A stretch of 64,000 nt of DNA, from contig NZ_CP120678.1 in the NCBI RefSeq assembly GCF_030273445.1, positions 1,713,501-1,777,500 of the forward strand, read 5' to 3'. Under the pieces are notes generated by a model, which worked only from the letters and a program-made list of their open reading frames with translations, was not told the DNA's origin and searched no databases. The DNA is from Selenobaculum gibii (GTDB lineage Bacteria; Bacillota; Negativicutes; ICN-92133). Both the position numbers and the translations under genes were made by a program. The first letter of the stretch is position 1; every line of letters begins with the position of its first letter. Positions 46,130 through 55,931 of this stretch are shown here, in pieces.

Positions 46130-46909
46130 ATGGAAAATGAAACTGTATTATACGCATTAGAAGATGAGATTGCAACAATTACATTAAACAGACCTAAATC
46201 ACTGAATGCAATGAATGAAGAACTCGTCGACAGTCTTAGGCATTGCTTAACTAGGGCAAGCCAAGATGAAAGCCGTGCGATTATCCTCACGGGGAATGGA
46301 CGCGCCTTTTGTGCCGGCGGTGATTTAGCGCACCTGTCTACATTAACCGCACCAATCAAAGCAAAAGAATTTATCACTAAGGTTGGTAAGCTCGTCAAGC
46401 AAATCCAAGCAATTCAAAAGCCTGTCATCGCAATGGTAAACGGTGTAGCTGCTGGTGCCGGCTTTAATCTTGCCCTTGCCTGTGATATTATTTATGCGGC
46501 AAAATCCGCACGCTTTGCCCAGAGCTTCGCTAAGGTGGGACTTGTGCCGGATTGCGGCGGCATGTACTTATTACCAAGAGTTATCGGCCTACATAAAGCA
46601 AAAGAATTGATGTTTACTGCAGATTTAATCAATGTAGAAACAGCGAATCAACTCGGGCTAATTAACCATATTTCTGAAGATAATGCTCTTGCAGATGAAA
46701 CTTACGCCTTTGCCAAAAAGCTAAAAGAATCAGCACCAATCGCTTTAGCAATGATAAAACAAACGCTAAATGAATCCGCTGATTTATCTTTAAATACTCT
46801 ATTGAGTAAAGAGGGCGCTCTGCAAACCATTTGTATGCAGACAAAAGACTATCAAGAAGGACTTACTGCATTTAAAGAAAAACGTTCACCGTTATTTTCC
46901 GGGAAATAA
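46130..46909 (+). CDS. Enoyl-CoA hydratase/isomerase family protein (PaaG-like)
   Basis: Crotonase-fold enzyme of 259 aa. The oxyanion-hole stretches NGRAFCAGGDL and NGVAAGAGFNLALA are present. Of the two catalytic glutamates of true hydratases, the first position is Ser132 and the second is Asp141 (GLVPDCGG). This single-aspartate pattern matches the PaaG isomerase branch, so an isomerase role is more likely than hydration (inference). GGAGGGGAATAT precedes the ATG. Single gene with a TGCTAGAAT extended -10 at about 46093 and a strong terminator. Confidence 0.88.
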   Translation: MENETVLYALEDEIATITLNRPKSLNAMNEELVDSLRHCLTRASQDESRAIILTGNGRAFCAGGDLAHLSTLTAPIKAKEFITKVGKLVKQIQAIQKPVIAMVNGVAAGAGFNLALACDIIYAAKSARFAQSFAKVGLVPDCGGMYLLPRVIGLHKAKELMFTADLINVETANQLGLINHISEDNALADETYAFAKKLKESAPIALAMIKQTLNESADLSLNTLLSKEGALQTICMQTKDYQEGLTAFKEKRSPLFSGK

Positions 46910-46958
46910 AAATGCTGTTGTAGTAAGAGTTCATCACTCTTACTACAACAGCATTTTT
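46908..46958. terminator. Terminator after the crotonase gene
   Basis: Perfect 23-bp arms around TCATC, starting in the stop codon and ending in five T. It can also serve the aminotransferase remnant on the other strand. Confidence 0.88.
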
Positions 46959-46964
46959 CTAATT

Positions 46965-47140
46965 TCACATACTTCCGATTAGTTTTGCTATTTCTGTCAG
47001 TTTCTCGGCTGGTTTGACAAGTGCCATACGAATGTACTTCTCACCTAACTTTCCAAAAGCAGTTCCCGGTGTAACGACTACCCCAGTTTACTCTAATAAT
47101 TCTTCGCAAAACTCCACCGATGAATTATGCATAATCCATT
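46965..47140 (-). pseudogene. Remnant of a class I/II aminotransferase 3' end
   Basis: The minus strand encodes, in one frame, about 57 codons ending VVVTPGTAFGKLGEKYIRMA then LVKPAEKLTEIAKLIGSM and a stop at 46965. This is the C-terminal end of an aspartate/LL-diaminopimelate-type aminotransferase. A TAA interrupts it after FCEELLE (where relatives usually have Lys), and nothing upstream of about 47140 continues the homology, so over 300 codons are missing. The 5' part has been deleted and the rest is decaying. Confidence 0.8.
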
Positions 47141-47318
47141 TTTTCCTCCTACTGCTTTAGCATGAAATATAATTTCTGTTTTAATTCTTAAATAAATTTC
47201 AAACTCCTGCCAAATTTGATAAATAGATGACGTCAAATGATTTCTTCTATAGACTCATTTGCTAATAGTATAAATTAAAATTTTATTATCGAAATTCACT
47301 TAAAACTAATTTTTTCAT

Positions 47319-48434
47319 TTAATCTAAGGTTTTGCTAAACTTTTTAATACTGATTCCTAATGTTGCTGTAATAAAAATAACCAGCGCCAATATCTGGCCC
47401 CAAAGCAACTGAATGCTATTCCCTTTCAAAATAATTCCTCGCAAAATTTCAAGAAAATAAGTAATTGGTAGTAATCTTCCGAGATGATAAAAAATTTCTG
47501 GCATCGCATCGCGCGGAAACATAAATCCAGATAATAAAATACTTGGTAAGAAAATAAACAACGACATCTGCATTGCCTGCATCTGCGTTCTTGCATAACT
47601 CGAAATCAAAATTCCCAGAGTTAAGGAAGCAATAATAAATAAAGATGTCAATCCATATAGCAAAGCTATACTACCTCGAATCGGTAAGTCAAATACGATA
47701 ATCCCTATCAATAAGGCAATAGTGGCTTGTACATAACCAACAAAGCTATAAGGAATAATTTTACCTAACATCAATTCGTATGATTTAAGCGGTGTAACAA
47801 TCAACTGTTCCAACGTACCATTTTCCCGTTCTCGAACAATTGCCATAGAAGTAATCATCACCATCGTCATCGTTAAAATTACCCCCATGATTCCAGGAAC
47901 CATATAATATGCACTCACAAAATCCTGATTGTACCAACTACGTATTCGTATATCATATAAATTCGCCTGTGTGTCTTTCCCTTTTTTGCTAAGCAACACT
48001 TCTTGTGATTTTAACTGTCCAATAGATTGTGCAGCACCAATTGCCGAAGATGCTGACATAGAATCCGAAGCATCTACTAATACTTGAATTGGTGTCGATT
48101 TTTCATGTTTAATATTCTCTGCTAAATCGGGCGGAATAATAATCCCAACTTTCGCTGATCCATCTTCAATGAGGCGATTTACCTTTGAAAAATCATCTAC
48201 TACATATTCTACAGAAAAATATTCACTGGAGGTAAAACTCGCCAATAACTCTCTGCTTTCTGTACTAAGCGACTGATCAAAAACAACCGTTTTTAAGTGC
48301 TTAACATCCGTATTAATTGCAAAACCAAAAATCAGCAATTGAACAATCGGTAAGACCAGCATCATCGCTAAAGTTAAATTGTCACGCCGCATTTGAATAA
48401 ATTCCTTTTTCAACAATGCTTTAAGTCTAATCAT
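47319..48434 (-). CDS. ABC-2 type permease (YbhS/YbhR-like)
   Basis: A 371 aa membrane protein with one N-terminal helix, a large extracytoplasmic domain (about 45-170) and five C-terminal helices including the ABC-2 motif VRERENGTLEQLIVTPLK. The ATG at 48434 has AGGTGAG before it and overlaps the ATPase stop by 8 bases. Relatives work in TetR-HlyD-ATPase-permease export systems. Only one permease gene is present, against two in the E. coli ybhFSR set, so it may act as a homodimer. Confidence 0.92.
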   Translation of the reverse strand: MIRLKALLKKEFIQMRRDNLTLAMMLVLPIVQLLIFGFAINTDVKHLKTVVFDQSLSTESRELLASFTSSEYFSVEYVVDDFSKVNRLIEDGSAKVGIIIPPDLAENIKHEKSTPIQVLVDASDSMSASSAIGAAQSIGQLKSQEVLLSKKGKDTQANLYDIRIRSWYNQDFVSAYYMVPGIMGVILTMTMVMITSMAIVRERENGTLEQLIVTPLKSYELMLGKIIPYSFVGYVQATIALLIGIIVFDLPIRGSIALLYGLTSLFIIASLTLGILISSYARTQMQAMQMSLFIFLPSILLSGFMFPRDAMPEIFYHLGRLLPITYFLEILRGIILKGNSIQLLWGQILALVIFITATLGISIKKFSKTLD

Positions 48435-49335
48435 TAATCTCACCTCGCTTTAACTTGACATAATAAACAAATACATCTTCCATCGTCGGTACAATTTTTT
48501 TATATGTATATGCTGAAAAATAGCTTTCATTATCTTTTTCCAAAAGGACACGAAGAGTTTTTCCATGAATATATGCATCTTTAAATGGTAACCCGGTCTC
48601 TTTTATCTCTTGCAATAAGCCTAATGAATCATTACTTTCCAGTAAAATCAACGTCCCATCAATACTTTTTTTAAGCTCTCCTACACTGCCAAAAGCAATT
48701 AATTCTCCTTGATACATAAACCCAACAACATGGCAGTGTTCTACTTCATCCATAAAATGCGTACTAACCAAAACCGTTGTTCCCTGCTCCGCCAAGTCAT
48801 AAATAATTTGCCAAAACATCCGTCGCGCTTTTGGATCTACCCCACCGGTTGGTTCATCAAGAAAAAGTAATTTTGGTTGATGTAAAATCGCACACCCCAA
48901 TGCCAAACGTTGTTTAATCCCTCCAGATAGATTGGCTACAAGTGTCGACATCATATTTCCCAAATTTACCGTTTGCATTACCTCACGAATTCGATTTTCT
49001 TTTTCTCTCCCTGCTAAACCATACATTCCTGCATAAAAATCCAAATTTTCTATTACCGTCAAATCAGGATACAAACTAAATTTCTGCGACATATAACCAA
49101 TTTTTTGTTTGATTTGCTCACTTTCCTTCGCAATATCAAAGCCCAATACTTTTCCACTACCGGCAGTTGGTGATAAAATCCCACATAACATTCGTATTGT
49201 CGTAGATTTTCCCGAGCCATTTGGTCCTAAAAACCCACAAATCCGCCCACGTTTCACTTGAAAATTAAGTTTATTCACTGCAATAAAATCACCAAATTTA
49301 CATAATAAATCCTTCGTTTCAATTGCCAACTCCAT
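48427..49335 (-). CDS. ABC transporter ATP-binding protein (second ATPase)
   Basis: Nucleotide-binding subunit of 302 aa. Walker A GPNGSGKST, signature LSGGIKQRLALG and Walker B LLFLDEPTGGVDP are all intact. It overlaps the first ATPase gene by one base and the permease gene by 8, so the set is translated as one block. With its neighbour it corresponds to the two halves of the fused YbhF ATPase. Confidence 0.95.
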   Translation of the reverse strand: MELAIETKDLLCKFGDFIAVNKLNFQVKRGRICGFLGPNGSGKSTTIRMLCGILSPTAGSGKVLGFDIAKESEQIKQKIGYMSQKFSLYPDLTVIENLDFYAGMYGLAGREKENRIREVMQTVNLGNMMSTLVANLSGGIKQRLALGCAILHQPKLLFLDEPTGGVDPKARRMFWQIIYDLAEQGTTVLVSTHFMDEVEHCHVVGFMYQGELIAFGSVGELKKSIDGTLILLESNDSLGLLQEIKETGLPFKDAYIHGKTLRVLLEKDNESYFSAYTYKKIVPTMEDVFVYYVKLKRGEIND

Positions 49336-50246
49336 TATTTATCACCACCCATATGCGCAATAGCAACAAAGACATCTTCTAAACACGGGGTTGTTTCTTC
49401 TAAACGATTTATTGCAATTTTGTGATTTACTAACGTGTCTTGTATCGCCTTTTTCACTACTTTATCATCCTTCACTATCAGATGATATTTTTCACCAAAA
49501 GAATTAATATCCAAAACAATTAATTTTAACAAATCACCAAGCACACGTTCATCTTTCATCGGCGTTTCCAAGGATAATATTTTATAGGGATAATTCTCTA
49601 TCAATTGGTTTGGTGTTGCACACGAAACCAAACTACCATCTTTCATCAATGCAACTCGATGACACAATTCAGCCTCATCCATATAAGGAGTGGCAACAAC
49701 AATCGTCATCCCCGTTTTATTCAACTCGTAGAGTAACTGCCAAAACTCTCTTCTCGCTACAGGATCAACACCTGTCGTCGGCTCATCAAGGAAAAACACC
49801 TCAGGCTTATGCATCAATCCTGCCGCCAACGCCAATTTTTGTTTCATTCCACCTGATAAATTCCCACTCAAACGATGTCTAAACTCCCACAAACCAGTAA
49901 ATGTTAAAATTTTTTCTGTTTTTTCTTGAATTTCACTGTTTTTTACACCGTATAATGCACCAATTAACTCAATGTTTTCTAACACACTTAAATCCTGATA
50001 TAAACTAAATTTTTGTGGAACATAACCAAAACGCCCTTTGATTCTCTCGATATTCTCTGTTCCTAAAACCGTGATTTTTCCTGTGAAATTCTTCAAAAGA
50101 CCTAACATTAAACGGATTGTTGTCGTTTTCCCTGCACCATCTGGTCCCACGAGACCAAAAATTTCTCCTTGCTCAATTCGTAAATTCAAATCTTGGACGC
50201 CAATTACCTCCGAAAAATTTTTAGTTACATGCATTAACTCAATCAT
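49335..50246 (-). CDS. ABC transporter ATP-binding protein (first ATPase)
   Basis: Nucleotide-binding subunit of 303 aa with Walker A GPDGAGKTT, signature LSGGMKQKLALA and Walker B VFFLDEPTTGVDP. It starts 8 bases inside the 3' end of the HlyD-type gene. All catalytic motifs look functional, so the exporter probably uses an ATPase heterodimer. Confidence 0.95.
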   Translation of the reverse strand: MIELMHVTKNFSEVIGVQDLNLRIEQGEIFGLVGPDGAGKTTTIRLMLGLLKNFTGKITVLGTENIERIKGRFGYVPQKFSLYQDLSVLENIELIGALYGVKNSEIQEKTEKILTFTGLWEFRHRLSGNLSGGMKQKLALAAGLMHKPEVFFLDEPTTGVDPVARREFWQLLYELNKTGMTIVVATPYMDEAELCHRVALMKDGSLVSCATPNQLIENYPYKILSLETPMKDERVLGDLLKLIVLDINSFGEKYHLIVKDDKVVKKAIQDTLVNHKIAINRLEETTPCLEDVFVAIAHMGGDK

Positions 50247-51225
50247 TAAATCTCACATCCGCAGGCATTCCTGGCTTTAATATGCCTTCTGTATTTTCCA
50301 CCGCAATTTTTACTGCAAATACCATATTCGTGCGTTCATTTTTCGTAATGCTTTGCCGTGGTGTAAACTCAGCTTTTTCACTAATCTCTTTTACCCTGCC
50401 TACAAAGATCCGTTCCGGATAAGCATCTACAAAAACTTTTACCTCTTCTTTTAATTTCACCTTACCAATCTCAGTTGAAGGAATATAGATTTTCACCCAA
50501 CAATCCGATAAGTCTCCTAAAGTAAAAAGGGAACTTCCAACCCCGACGTATTCACCAGCCTCAAAGTTTTTCGTCAATACAACACCATTTATCGGACTAT
50601 AAACATCATGATCTTGGTAATTAAGCTTCGATGCCTTTAACACAGCCGTTAATCGCTCAACCTCAATTTTTTGCGCTAGAATAACATCACTGCGGTTCCC
50701 CGCTAAAACCAGTTTTTCATTTTCTTTTGCAGCCTGTAAATTTTGATAAGCAACTTCATAAGCTGATTTTGCATTATCTAAGCTTTGCTTTGCTACAACA
50801 CCACCGTTATACAATTCTTGATAACGTTGATAATCAGCTAACGCTTTTTGATAAACTGACTCCATCGCCGCTGTACTTGCCGTTGCCGCATTGATTTCTT
50901 CAACTCTTGCACCTTTTTCTAAATCCATTAGCTGAACTTTTGCTTTTTCTAATGCCAGTGTATCACGATCTAACTGCGCCCTGCTATCCGCTTGATCAAT
51001 TCTAGCTGCTAACGCCCCTTTTGCTATTGTATCACCTTCTTTTACTTGAAGAGAATCTATGTACCCATTCGTCTTCGTTGTAATATCTACTTTTGTCACT
51101 TCTACCGTTCCTGTATAAACAAGTGCATCTTCCTGCTGTTTATATAGTTTATAGCCTGCTATACAGAATAATACAATTAAAAATATGGAAACAAAAACCT
51201 TCTTTTTCTTCTGCATTTCCTTCAC
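50239..51225 (-). CDS. HlyD/EmrA-type membrane fusion protein (YbhG-like)
   Basis: Periplasmic adaptor of 328 aa. After a single N-terminal helix (VFVSIFLIVLFCIAGY) come a biotinyl-lipoyl half (TKTNGYIDSLQVKEGDTI), a long alpha-helical hairpin with alanine and glutamine rich heptads (about 75-190) and the second lipoyl half and beta-barrel (SPINGVVLTKNFEAGEYV). Such adaptors bridge an inner-membrane pump and an outer-membrane channel, which fits a diderm Firmicute. It precedes the two ATPase genes and follows the TetR gene by 18 bases. Confidence 0.93.
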   Translation of the reverse strand: MKEMQKKKKVFVSIFLIVLFCIAGYKLYKQQEDALVYTGTVEVTKVDITTKTNGYIDSLQVKEGDTIAKGALAARIDQADSRAQLDRDTLALEKAKVQLMDLEKGARVEEINAATASTAAMESVYQKALADYQRYQELYNGGVVAKQSLDNAKSAYEVAYQNLQAAKENEKLVLAGNRSDVILAQKIEVERLTAVLKASKLNYQDHDVYSPINGVVLTKNFEAGEYVGVGSSLFTLGDLSDCWVKIYIPSTEIGKVKLKEEVKVFVDAYPERIFVGRVKEISEKAEFTPRQSITKNERTNMVFAVKIAVENTEGILKPGMPADVRFND

Positions 51226-51243
51226 CTCTTTTTTAAATCATAT

Positions 51244-51840
51244 TTACTCACTTGCAATCCCATAAAGATAATTTTTTAGTACATTAGTTAGATAAGCATC
51301 CACTGAATTTTCTTTATTCGGCATAATTTTTCTACGAATCGGTTTTGTAACAAAATAAAAAATTATCATTCCAGCTAAAGAAAATGCCGTATGTGGAATA
51401 TCTAAATCACTTTTAAACTCCCCATCTTCTACACCAGCTTTTATCGTTTGATAAATAAAACGATAAACTTTCGAACTTTGATTCTCAACTATCGCTCCTC
51501 CATATTCTGTCGGACTTGTTACTTCATTCATCATAAATCTTGTCAAGTAAGGGTAATTTAAATGAACTTTTGCAACCTGGTTTGCAAAAAAACGAAATCT
51601 TTCCATAGCAGATAAACCGATTTGTTTTTCAACTAAGTCCAAAGCTTCTAAAACCGGTTTTAATTGATTCTTAAGTACCTCCTGATAAAGCCCTTCTTTA
51701 CTCTGAAAATAATAAGAAATTGCTGATACATTCACCTGAGCTATACTTGTTACTTCCCTTACTGATACAGCAAAAAATCCTTTTGTAGCAAATAATTTCG
51801 TAGCAATTTCAATTAATTTTGTACGCGTATCTTTCTCCAT
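51244..51840 (-). CDS. TetR-family regulator of the exporter operon
   Basis: DNA-binding repressor of 198 aa with the N-terminal helix-turn-helix (LFATKGFFAVSVREVTS, then ISYYFQSKEGLYQEVL) and a helical ligand domain. It is similar in form to CecR (YbiH), which controls ybhGFSR in E. coli. GGAGG, 5 bases before ATG 51840, sets the start. It is the first gene of the operon, and a palindrome overlapping the leader suggests autorepression. Confidence 0.92.
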   Translation of the reverse strand: MEKDTRTKLIEIATKLFATKGFFAVSVREVTSIAQVNVSAISYYFQSKEGLYQEVLKNQLKPVLEALDLVEKQIGLSAMERFRFFANQVAKVHLNYPYLTRFMMNEVTSPTEYGGAIVENQSSKVYRFIYQTIKAGVEDGEFKSDLDIPHTAFSLAGMIIFYFVTKPIRRKIMPNKENSVDAYLTNVLKNYLYGIASE

Positions 51841-51853
51841 TTCAACCTCCAAA

Positions 51854-51867
51854 CAAACGATTGTTTG
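51854..51867 (-). promoter_or_regulatory. Probable TetR operator
   Basis: CAAACGATTGTTTG is a CAAAC/GTTTG inverted repeat with a 4-base centre, just before the TetR ribosome-binding site. Confidence 0.6.
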
Positions 51868-51911
51868 AATTCATTTTATCAAGCCATTTATTTACTGTCA
51901 ATATAAAAAAC

Positions 51912-51943
51912 AACCGCCCTTTGCATTTTTGCAAAGGGCGGTT
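51912..51943 (-). terminator. Terminator of guaB
   Basis: AACCGCCCTTTGCA pairs with TGCAAAGGGCGGTT around TTTT, followed on the minus strand by GTTTTTTATAT. Confidence 0.9.
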
Positions 51944-51952
51944 ATCCTCTAT

Positions 51953-53464
51953 TTATTCTTCGTTACGATAATATTTATCTTTTACGATAACGTCGTGAGA
52001 GCTTCCTTCAACAATACTTGTTGCAGAAATCAATGTTAATTTCGCATTTTTTTGTAACTCAGGAATTGTTAATGCACCACAGTTACACATCGTTGAACGA
52101 ACTTTATTTAACGTAACTGTTACATTATCCTTTAAGCTACCAGCATATGGAACATAGGAGTCAACGCCTTCTTCGAAGGATAATTTTTTATCTCCGCCCA
52201 TGTCATAACGTTGCCAGTTACGCGCTCTATTGGAGCCTTCGCCCCAATACTCTTTTAAGTAATTTCCTTTAATTTTAACTTTATTTGTTGGACTTTCATC
52301 AAAGCGGGAGAAGTATCTACCGAGCATTACGAAATCAGCACCCATAGCTAAAGCTAAAGTTACATGATAATCGTGTACAATACCACCATCAGAACATACC
52401 GGAATATAAATTCCTGTTTCTGCAAAATATTCATCACGTGCAGCAACTACATCAATCAACGCTGTAGCTTGTCCACGTCCAATCCCTTTTTGTTCACGAG
52501 TGATACAAATAGAACCACCACCGATACCGACTTTAATGAAATCAGCACCTGCTTCAGCTAAGAAACGAAAGCCTTCACGATCTACAACGTTGCCTGCACC
52601 AACTTTAACTTCATTGCCAAAGTTTTTATGAATATATTCAAGTGTGATTTTTTGCCATTCAGAGAAACCTTCTGAAGAATCAATACAAAGTACATCTGCA
52701 CCAGCAGCAATTAACGCAGGAACGCGTTCCGCATAATCACGTGTATTAATACCAGCGCCTACAACATAACGTTTTTGCGCATCAATTAATTCATTTGTAT
52801 TCTCTTTATTATCCGTATAGTCTTTACGGAATACCATGTATTTTAAGCGTTGATTTTCATCTATTAATGGCAGCATATTTAATTTATGTTCCCATATTAA
52901 GTTATTCGCATCTTTTAAGGAAGTCGTATCCGCGTCTGCCCAAATTAATTTTTCAAAAGGCGTCATGAAATCTGCAACTTTTGTATCCATAGACATTCTT
53001 GTTACACGATAGTCACGACTTGTTACAATACCAAGTAATTTTCCTTCTGGCGTACCATCTTCAGTAACTGCCATCGTAGAATGACCTGTTCTTTCTTTCA
53101 GGTCGACAACTTCACGTAAAGTTGTACTTGGAAGAATATTAGAATCGCTTCTTACAAAACCTGATTTGTAATTTTTCACTCTAGCAACCATCGCTGCTTC
53201 ATTTTCGATGGATTGAGAACCATAAATAAATGAAACACCACCTTCTTTAGCTAAAGCAACAGCCATTTTATCATCAGAAACGGCCTGCATAATCGCAGAA
53301 GTTAATGGAATATTCATCGAAATCGAAGGTTCTTCACCCTTTTTAAATTTTACAAGAGGAGTTTTTAAACTCACATTTGCTGGAATACATTCTGTAGAAG
53401 AATATCCAGGTACTAATAAGTATTCACCAAAAGTATGAGATGCTTCTGAAAAATAATATGCCAT
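51953..53464 (-). CDS. guaB: IMP dehydrogenase
   Basis: Oxidises IMP to XMP, the committed step of GMP synthesis. The TIM barrel is split by a CBS pair at about 105-220, the catalytic loop [10 protein letters not shown] has Cys320, and the closing flap RYDMGGDKK is present. 503 aa, slightly longer than the common 485-490. GAAGGTATAGATAT precedes the ATG. Single-gene unit with its own promoter and terminator; no purine riboswitch is visible in the short leader. Confidence 0.95.
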   Translation of the reverse strand: MAYYFSEASHTFGEYLLVPGYSSTECIPANVSLKTPLVKFKKGEEPSISMNIPLTSAIMQAVSDDKMAVALAKEGGVSFIYGSQSIENEAAMVARVKNYKSGFVRSDSNILPSTTLREVVDLKERTGHSTMAVTEDGTPEGKLLGIVTSRDYRVTRMSMDTKVADFMTPFEKLIWADADTTSLKDANNLIWEHKLNMLPLIDENQRLKYMVFRKDYTDNKENTNELIDAQKRYVVGAGINTRDYAERVPALIAAGADVLCIDSSEGFSEWQKITLEYIHKNFGNEVKVGAGNVVDREGFRFLAEAGADFIKVGIGGGSICITREQKGIGRGQATALIDVVAARDEYFAETGIYIPVCSDGGIVHDYHVTLALAMGADFVMLGRYFSRFDESPTNKVKIKGNYLKEYWGEGSNRARNWQRYDMGGDKKLSFEEGVDSYVPYAGSLKDNVTVTLNKVRSTMCNCGALTIPELQKNAKLTLISATSIVEGSSHDVIVKDKYYRNEE

Positions 53465-53519
53465 ATATCTATACCTTCTTTTCTTTAAAGTTATTTTCCT
53501 TATTTTTATATTGTTTTGT

Positions 53520-53549
53520 ATAATACTACTTTTTTATTACCCTTGTCAA
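53520..53549 (-). promoter_or_regulatory. Promoter of guaB
   Basis: On the minus strand TTGACA (53549-53544) and TATTAT (53525-53520) are 18 bases apart, the same layout as the tRNA-Gly promoter. Confidence 0.75.
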
Positions 53550-53668
53550 TATGCCTACTTTATTTTTAAAAATAAAGTACAAACTTCTTTTACACTAAGA
53601 ATATTTTAACACTTTTTTTATTTATTATTAAATTTATTCTAACTTTTGTATACACTATACAATTTTCA

Positions 53669-54142
53669 TTATTTCCCATAATCGAAGTTCAGATTAGCTT
53701 TTTCATCGCCCAATGGCTTGTCTTTCAAAGGACTTTTGGTTAACATTGGCACTAAACTTTCAGCCTCTTTTTTGGCTTTTTTAAAGATAGCATTATATTT
53801 ATTTGAAAAAGAAGGCATACCATCTTTAATCCACTCATGTGCCACTTTCCCAATTGCATAAGTAGTGCAAATTCCTATTGGTATTTGCAATGGAGGAAAA
53901 GGGAAAACCGTAGTTAAAGTCTGACCTGCAAATACGCCTCCTAAAGCACCAAAAAACGCCCCTGCTGCACTTTTATCTAGCTTGTATCCATATAAATCAG
54001 CAATTTTTTTTATCATATAAAATTCATTTGCCATGAGACTTAAACTCCCTACTAGCGGTAAAACAACAATTGCACCGGCTCTAGCAGCACCCCAGCGGCA
54101 TAAACTCTCAACTTCTTGTTCAATATCTAAAAATTCATTCAT
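53669..54142 (-). CDS. Small membrane protein, possibly DUF697-like
   Basis: A 157 aa protein I do not firmly recognise. It has hydrophobic stretches at about 20-38 (AGAIVVLPLVGSLSLMANEF), 60-80 (glycine-rich GAFFGALGGVFAG) and 85-100, then a basic, helical tail. The pattern of a short amphipathic start, an ANEFYMIKKIADLYGY segment and glycine-rich helices recalls the DUF697 module found with GTPases (tentative). GAGGAGGCGTGAGA before ATG 54142 sets the start. It stands alone between the ilv-leu terminator and guaB. Confidence 0.7.
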   Translation of the reverse strand: MNEFLDIEQEVESLCRWGAARAGAIVVLPLVGSLSLMANEFYMIKKIADLYGYKLDKSAAGAFFGALGGVFAGQTLTTVFPFPPLQIPIGICTTYAIGKVAHEWIKDGMPSFSNKYNAIFKKAKKEAESLVPMLTKSPLKDKPLGDEKANLNFDYGK

Positions 54143-54198
54143 TCTCACGCCTCCTCTCAAAGCCTTCTTAATATATTATAACGTATAAATATCATAAA

Positions 54199-54233
54199 AA
54201 ATACTATAGAACCAAAAGGTTCTACAGTATTTA
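54199..54233 (-). terminator. Terminator of the ilv-leu operon
   Basis: AAATACT-ATAGAACC pairs with GGTTCTA-AGTATTT with one mismatch, followed on the minus strand by TTTTTTATG. Confidence 0.85.
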
Positions 54234-54248
54234 CAAATATATATTATA

Positions 54249-55910
54249 TTACAAATCCACAAATTGATTAATCGCCGCTCCAGCTTTTGCCATTGGACTT
54301 ACATATTCTTTTATCACATTGACAACAATAACCTGCGGCGTATTATTTTGTAATGCATGTTTAAATGCTAAACAAAATTCCTGATTTGTATTTACAGCTA
54401 CACTTTCTATACCAAAGCTTCTTGCATAGGCAGCAAAATCCATTTCTTTTTCTAGCAAGCATGAAGCATAACGATCTTGGTAGAAAACATGTTGTAACTG
54501 CCGTATCATTCCTAAGCTACTGTTATTTATGATGATTGAAATAATCGGTAGATTCTGTGCTGCAATGGTATAGTATTCACTCCCTGTCATTTTTATCCCG
54601 CCATCACCAGCAATATGAATAATCCGTTTCTCCTTTTTTGCCAGCTGGGCCCCCATTGCTGCTGGCAACCCAAACCCCATTGTTCCTAGTCCACCCGAAG
54701 AAATCCAACTGCGAGGTTGATTTAACCTAAGATGTTGCGCAGCCCACATTTGATGCTGTCCCACATCTGTAACAAAAACAGTATCCAAATTTTCCGTTTG
54801 CTCTGCAAGAGTTCTCATTACCCAAGGTACATTTAAATAGGTATCATCATATACAAATTGATATTTTTCTCTCCATTGAAAAATCATCTTCCACCACTCA
54901 TTATGATTTTCAATTATATCCATATCCGTAAGCATCATAAGTATAGCCTTCATATCTCCAGCTAAGCCAATACTGCTCATTACATTTTTGTCTATTTCTG
55001 CCGGATCAATATCAATATGTATAACATTCGTTCCTTTAATATATTTTTCACGATTTCCAGTAAGACGATCACTAAACCGGCTGCCTACCGCTATAATAAC
55101 ATCCGCTTCATACACAGCATTGTTTGCAGTTTCCAAGCCATGCAGCCCTGTCATTCCAAGAAATTGCTCATGATTGCTTGGAAATGCGCCTAGTCCCATT
55201 AATGTTGTTACTACTGGAAAATGGTGTCTTTCGGCAAAAGCCAATAATTCTTCACTTGCTCCTGCTGAAATTACACCACCGCCGGCAACAATCAATGGTT
55301 TTTTTGCCTGATTTAAGACTTCAGTTACCTGCATCATCAAATCTTCTATATCGTCTTTTCGTTTCCATTCTGGCATAATTGTCGTTGGAATAGGATCGAA
55401 ATTTACTTCTTGATAAAAAATATCACGTGGAATATCAACGAGAACAGGACCTGGTCTGCCTGAACTTGCTACTTTAAAAGCTAATCTTATCATCTGCATT
55501 AACTTATTTATATCTTTGACTTGAAAATTGTGCTTCGTTACAGGCATAGTCACACCAATAATATCGACCTCTTGAAAAGCATCACGCCCTAATAGTGAAG
55601 TTGGCACTTGCCCCGTAATCGCAACAACTGGAATCGAATCCATAAATGCAGTCGCTAAACCCGTAACAAGATTTGTCGCTCCAGGCCCAGAAGTTGCAAT
55701 GCAGACACCAACTTTCCCACTCGCTCTGGCATACCCATCTGCCGCATGCGCAGCACCTTGCTCATGCGCAGTTAATACATGATGAATTTTATTTTCATCA
55801 TATAATGCATCATAAAGAGGTAATACCATGCCGCCTGGATAACCAAAGACGGTATCCACACCTTGTTCTAATAAACATTGTACTATCGCCTCAGCTCCTG
55901 TAACCAGCAT
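54249..55910 (-). CDS. ilvB: Acetolactate synthase, large (catalytic) subunit
   Basis: Thiamine-diphosphate enzyme forming acetolactate from pyruvate. The cofactor-activating Glu50 is in LTAHEQGA, the GDG...N ThDP motif is HIAGDGGIKMTGSEYY, and GYPGGMVLPLYDAL opens the protein. 553 aa. It is the last gene of the operon, 21 bases past leuB, far from its small subunit ilvN at the front. GGGGGAATCATC precedes the ATG. Confidence 0.95.
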   Translation of the reverse strand: MLVTGAEAIVQCLLEQGVDTVFGYPGGMVLPLYDALYDENKIHHVLTAHEQGAAHAADGYARASGKVGVCIATSGPGATNLVTGLATAFMDSIPVVAITGQVPTSLLGRDAFQEVDIIGVTMPVTKHNFQVKDINKLMQMIRLAFKVASSGRPGPVLVDIPRDIFYQEVNFDPIPTTIMPEWKRKDDIEDLMMQVTEVLNQAKKPLIVAGGGVISAGASEELLAFAERHHFPVVTTLMGLGAFPSNHEQFLGMTGLHGLETANNAVYEADVIIAVGSRFSDRLTGNREKYIKGTNVIHIDIDPAEIDKNVMSSIGLAGDMKAILMMLTDMDIIENHNEWWKMIFQWREKYQFVYDDTYLNVPWVMRTLAEQTENLDTVFVTDVGQHQMWAAQHLRLNQPRSWISSGGLGTMGFGLPAAMGAQLAKKEKRIIHIAGDGGIKMTGSEYYTIAAQNLPIISIIINNSSLGMIRQLQHVFYQDRYASCLLEKEMDFAAYARSFGIESVAVNTNQEFCLAFKHALQNNTPQVIVVNVIKEYVSPMAKAGAAINQFVDL

Positions 55911-55931
55911 GATGATTCCCCCTTAAATTTA

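Noticed and set aside
47228-47238. TGACGTCA palindrome downstream of the ABC permease gene
   Set aside because: Eight bases only, no promoter next to it, likely chance.
53465-53549. Possible purine riboswitch ahead of guaB
   Set aside because: The promoter leaves under 60 bases of leader and no conserved purine-aptamer motif is visible.
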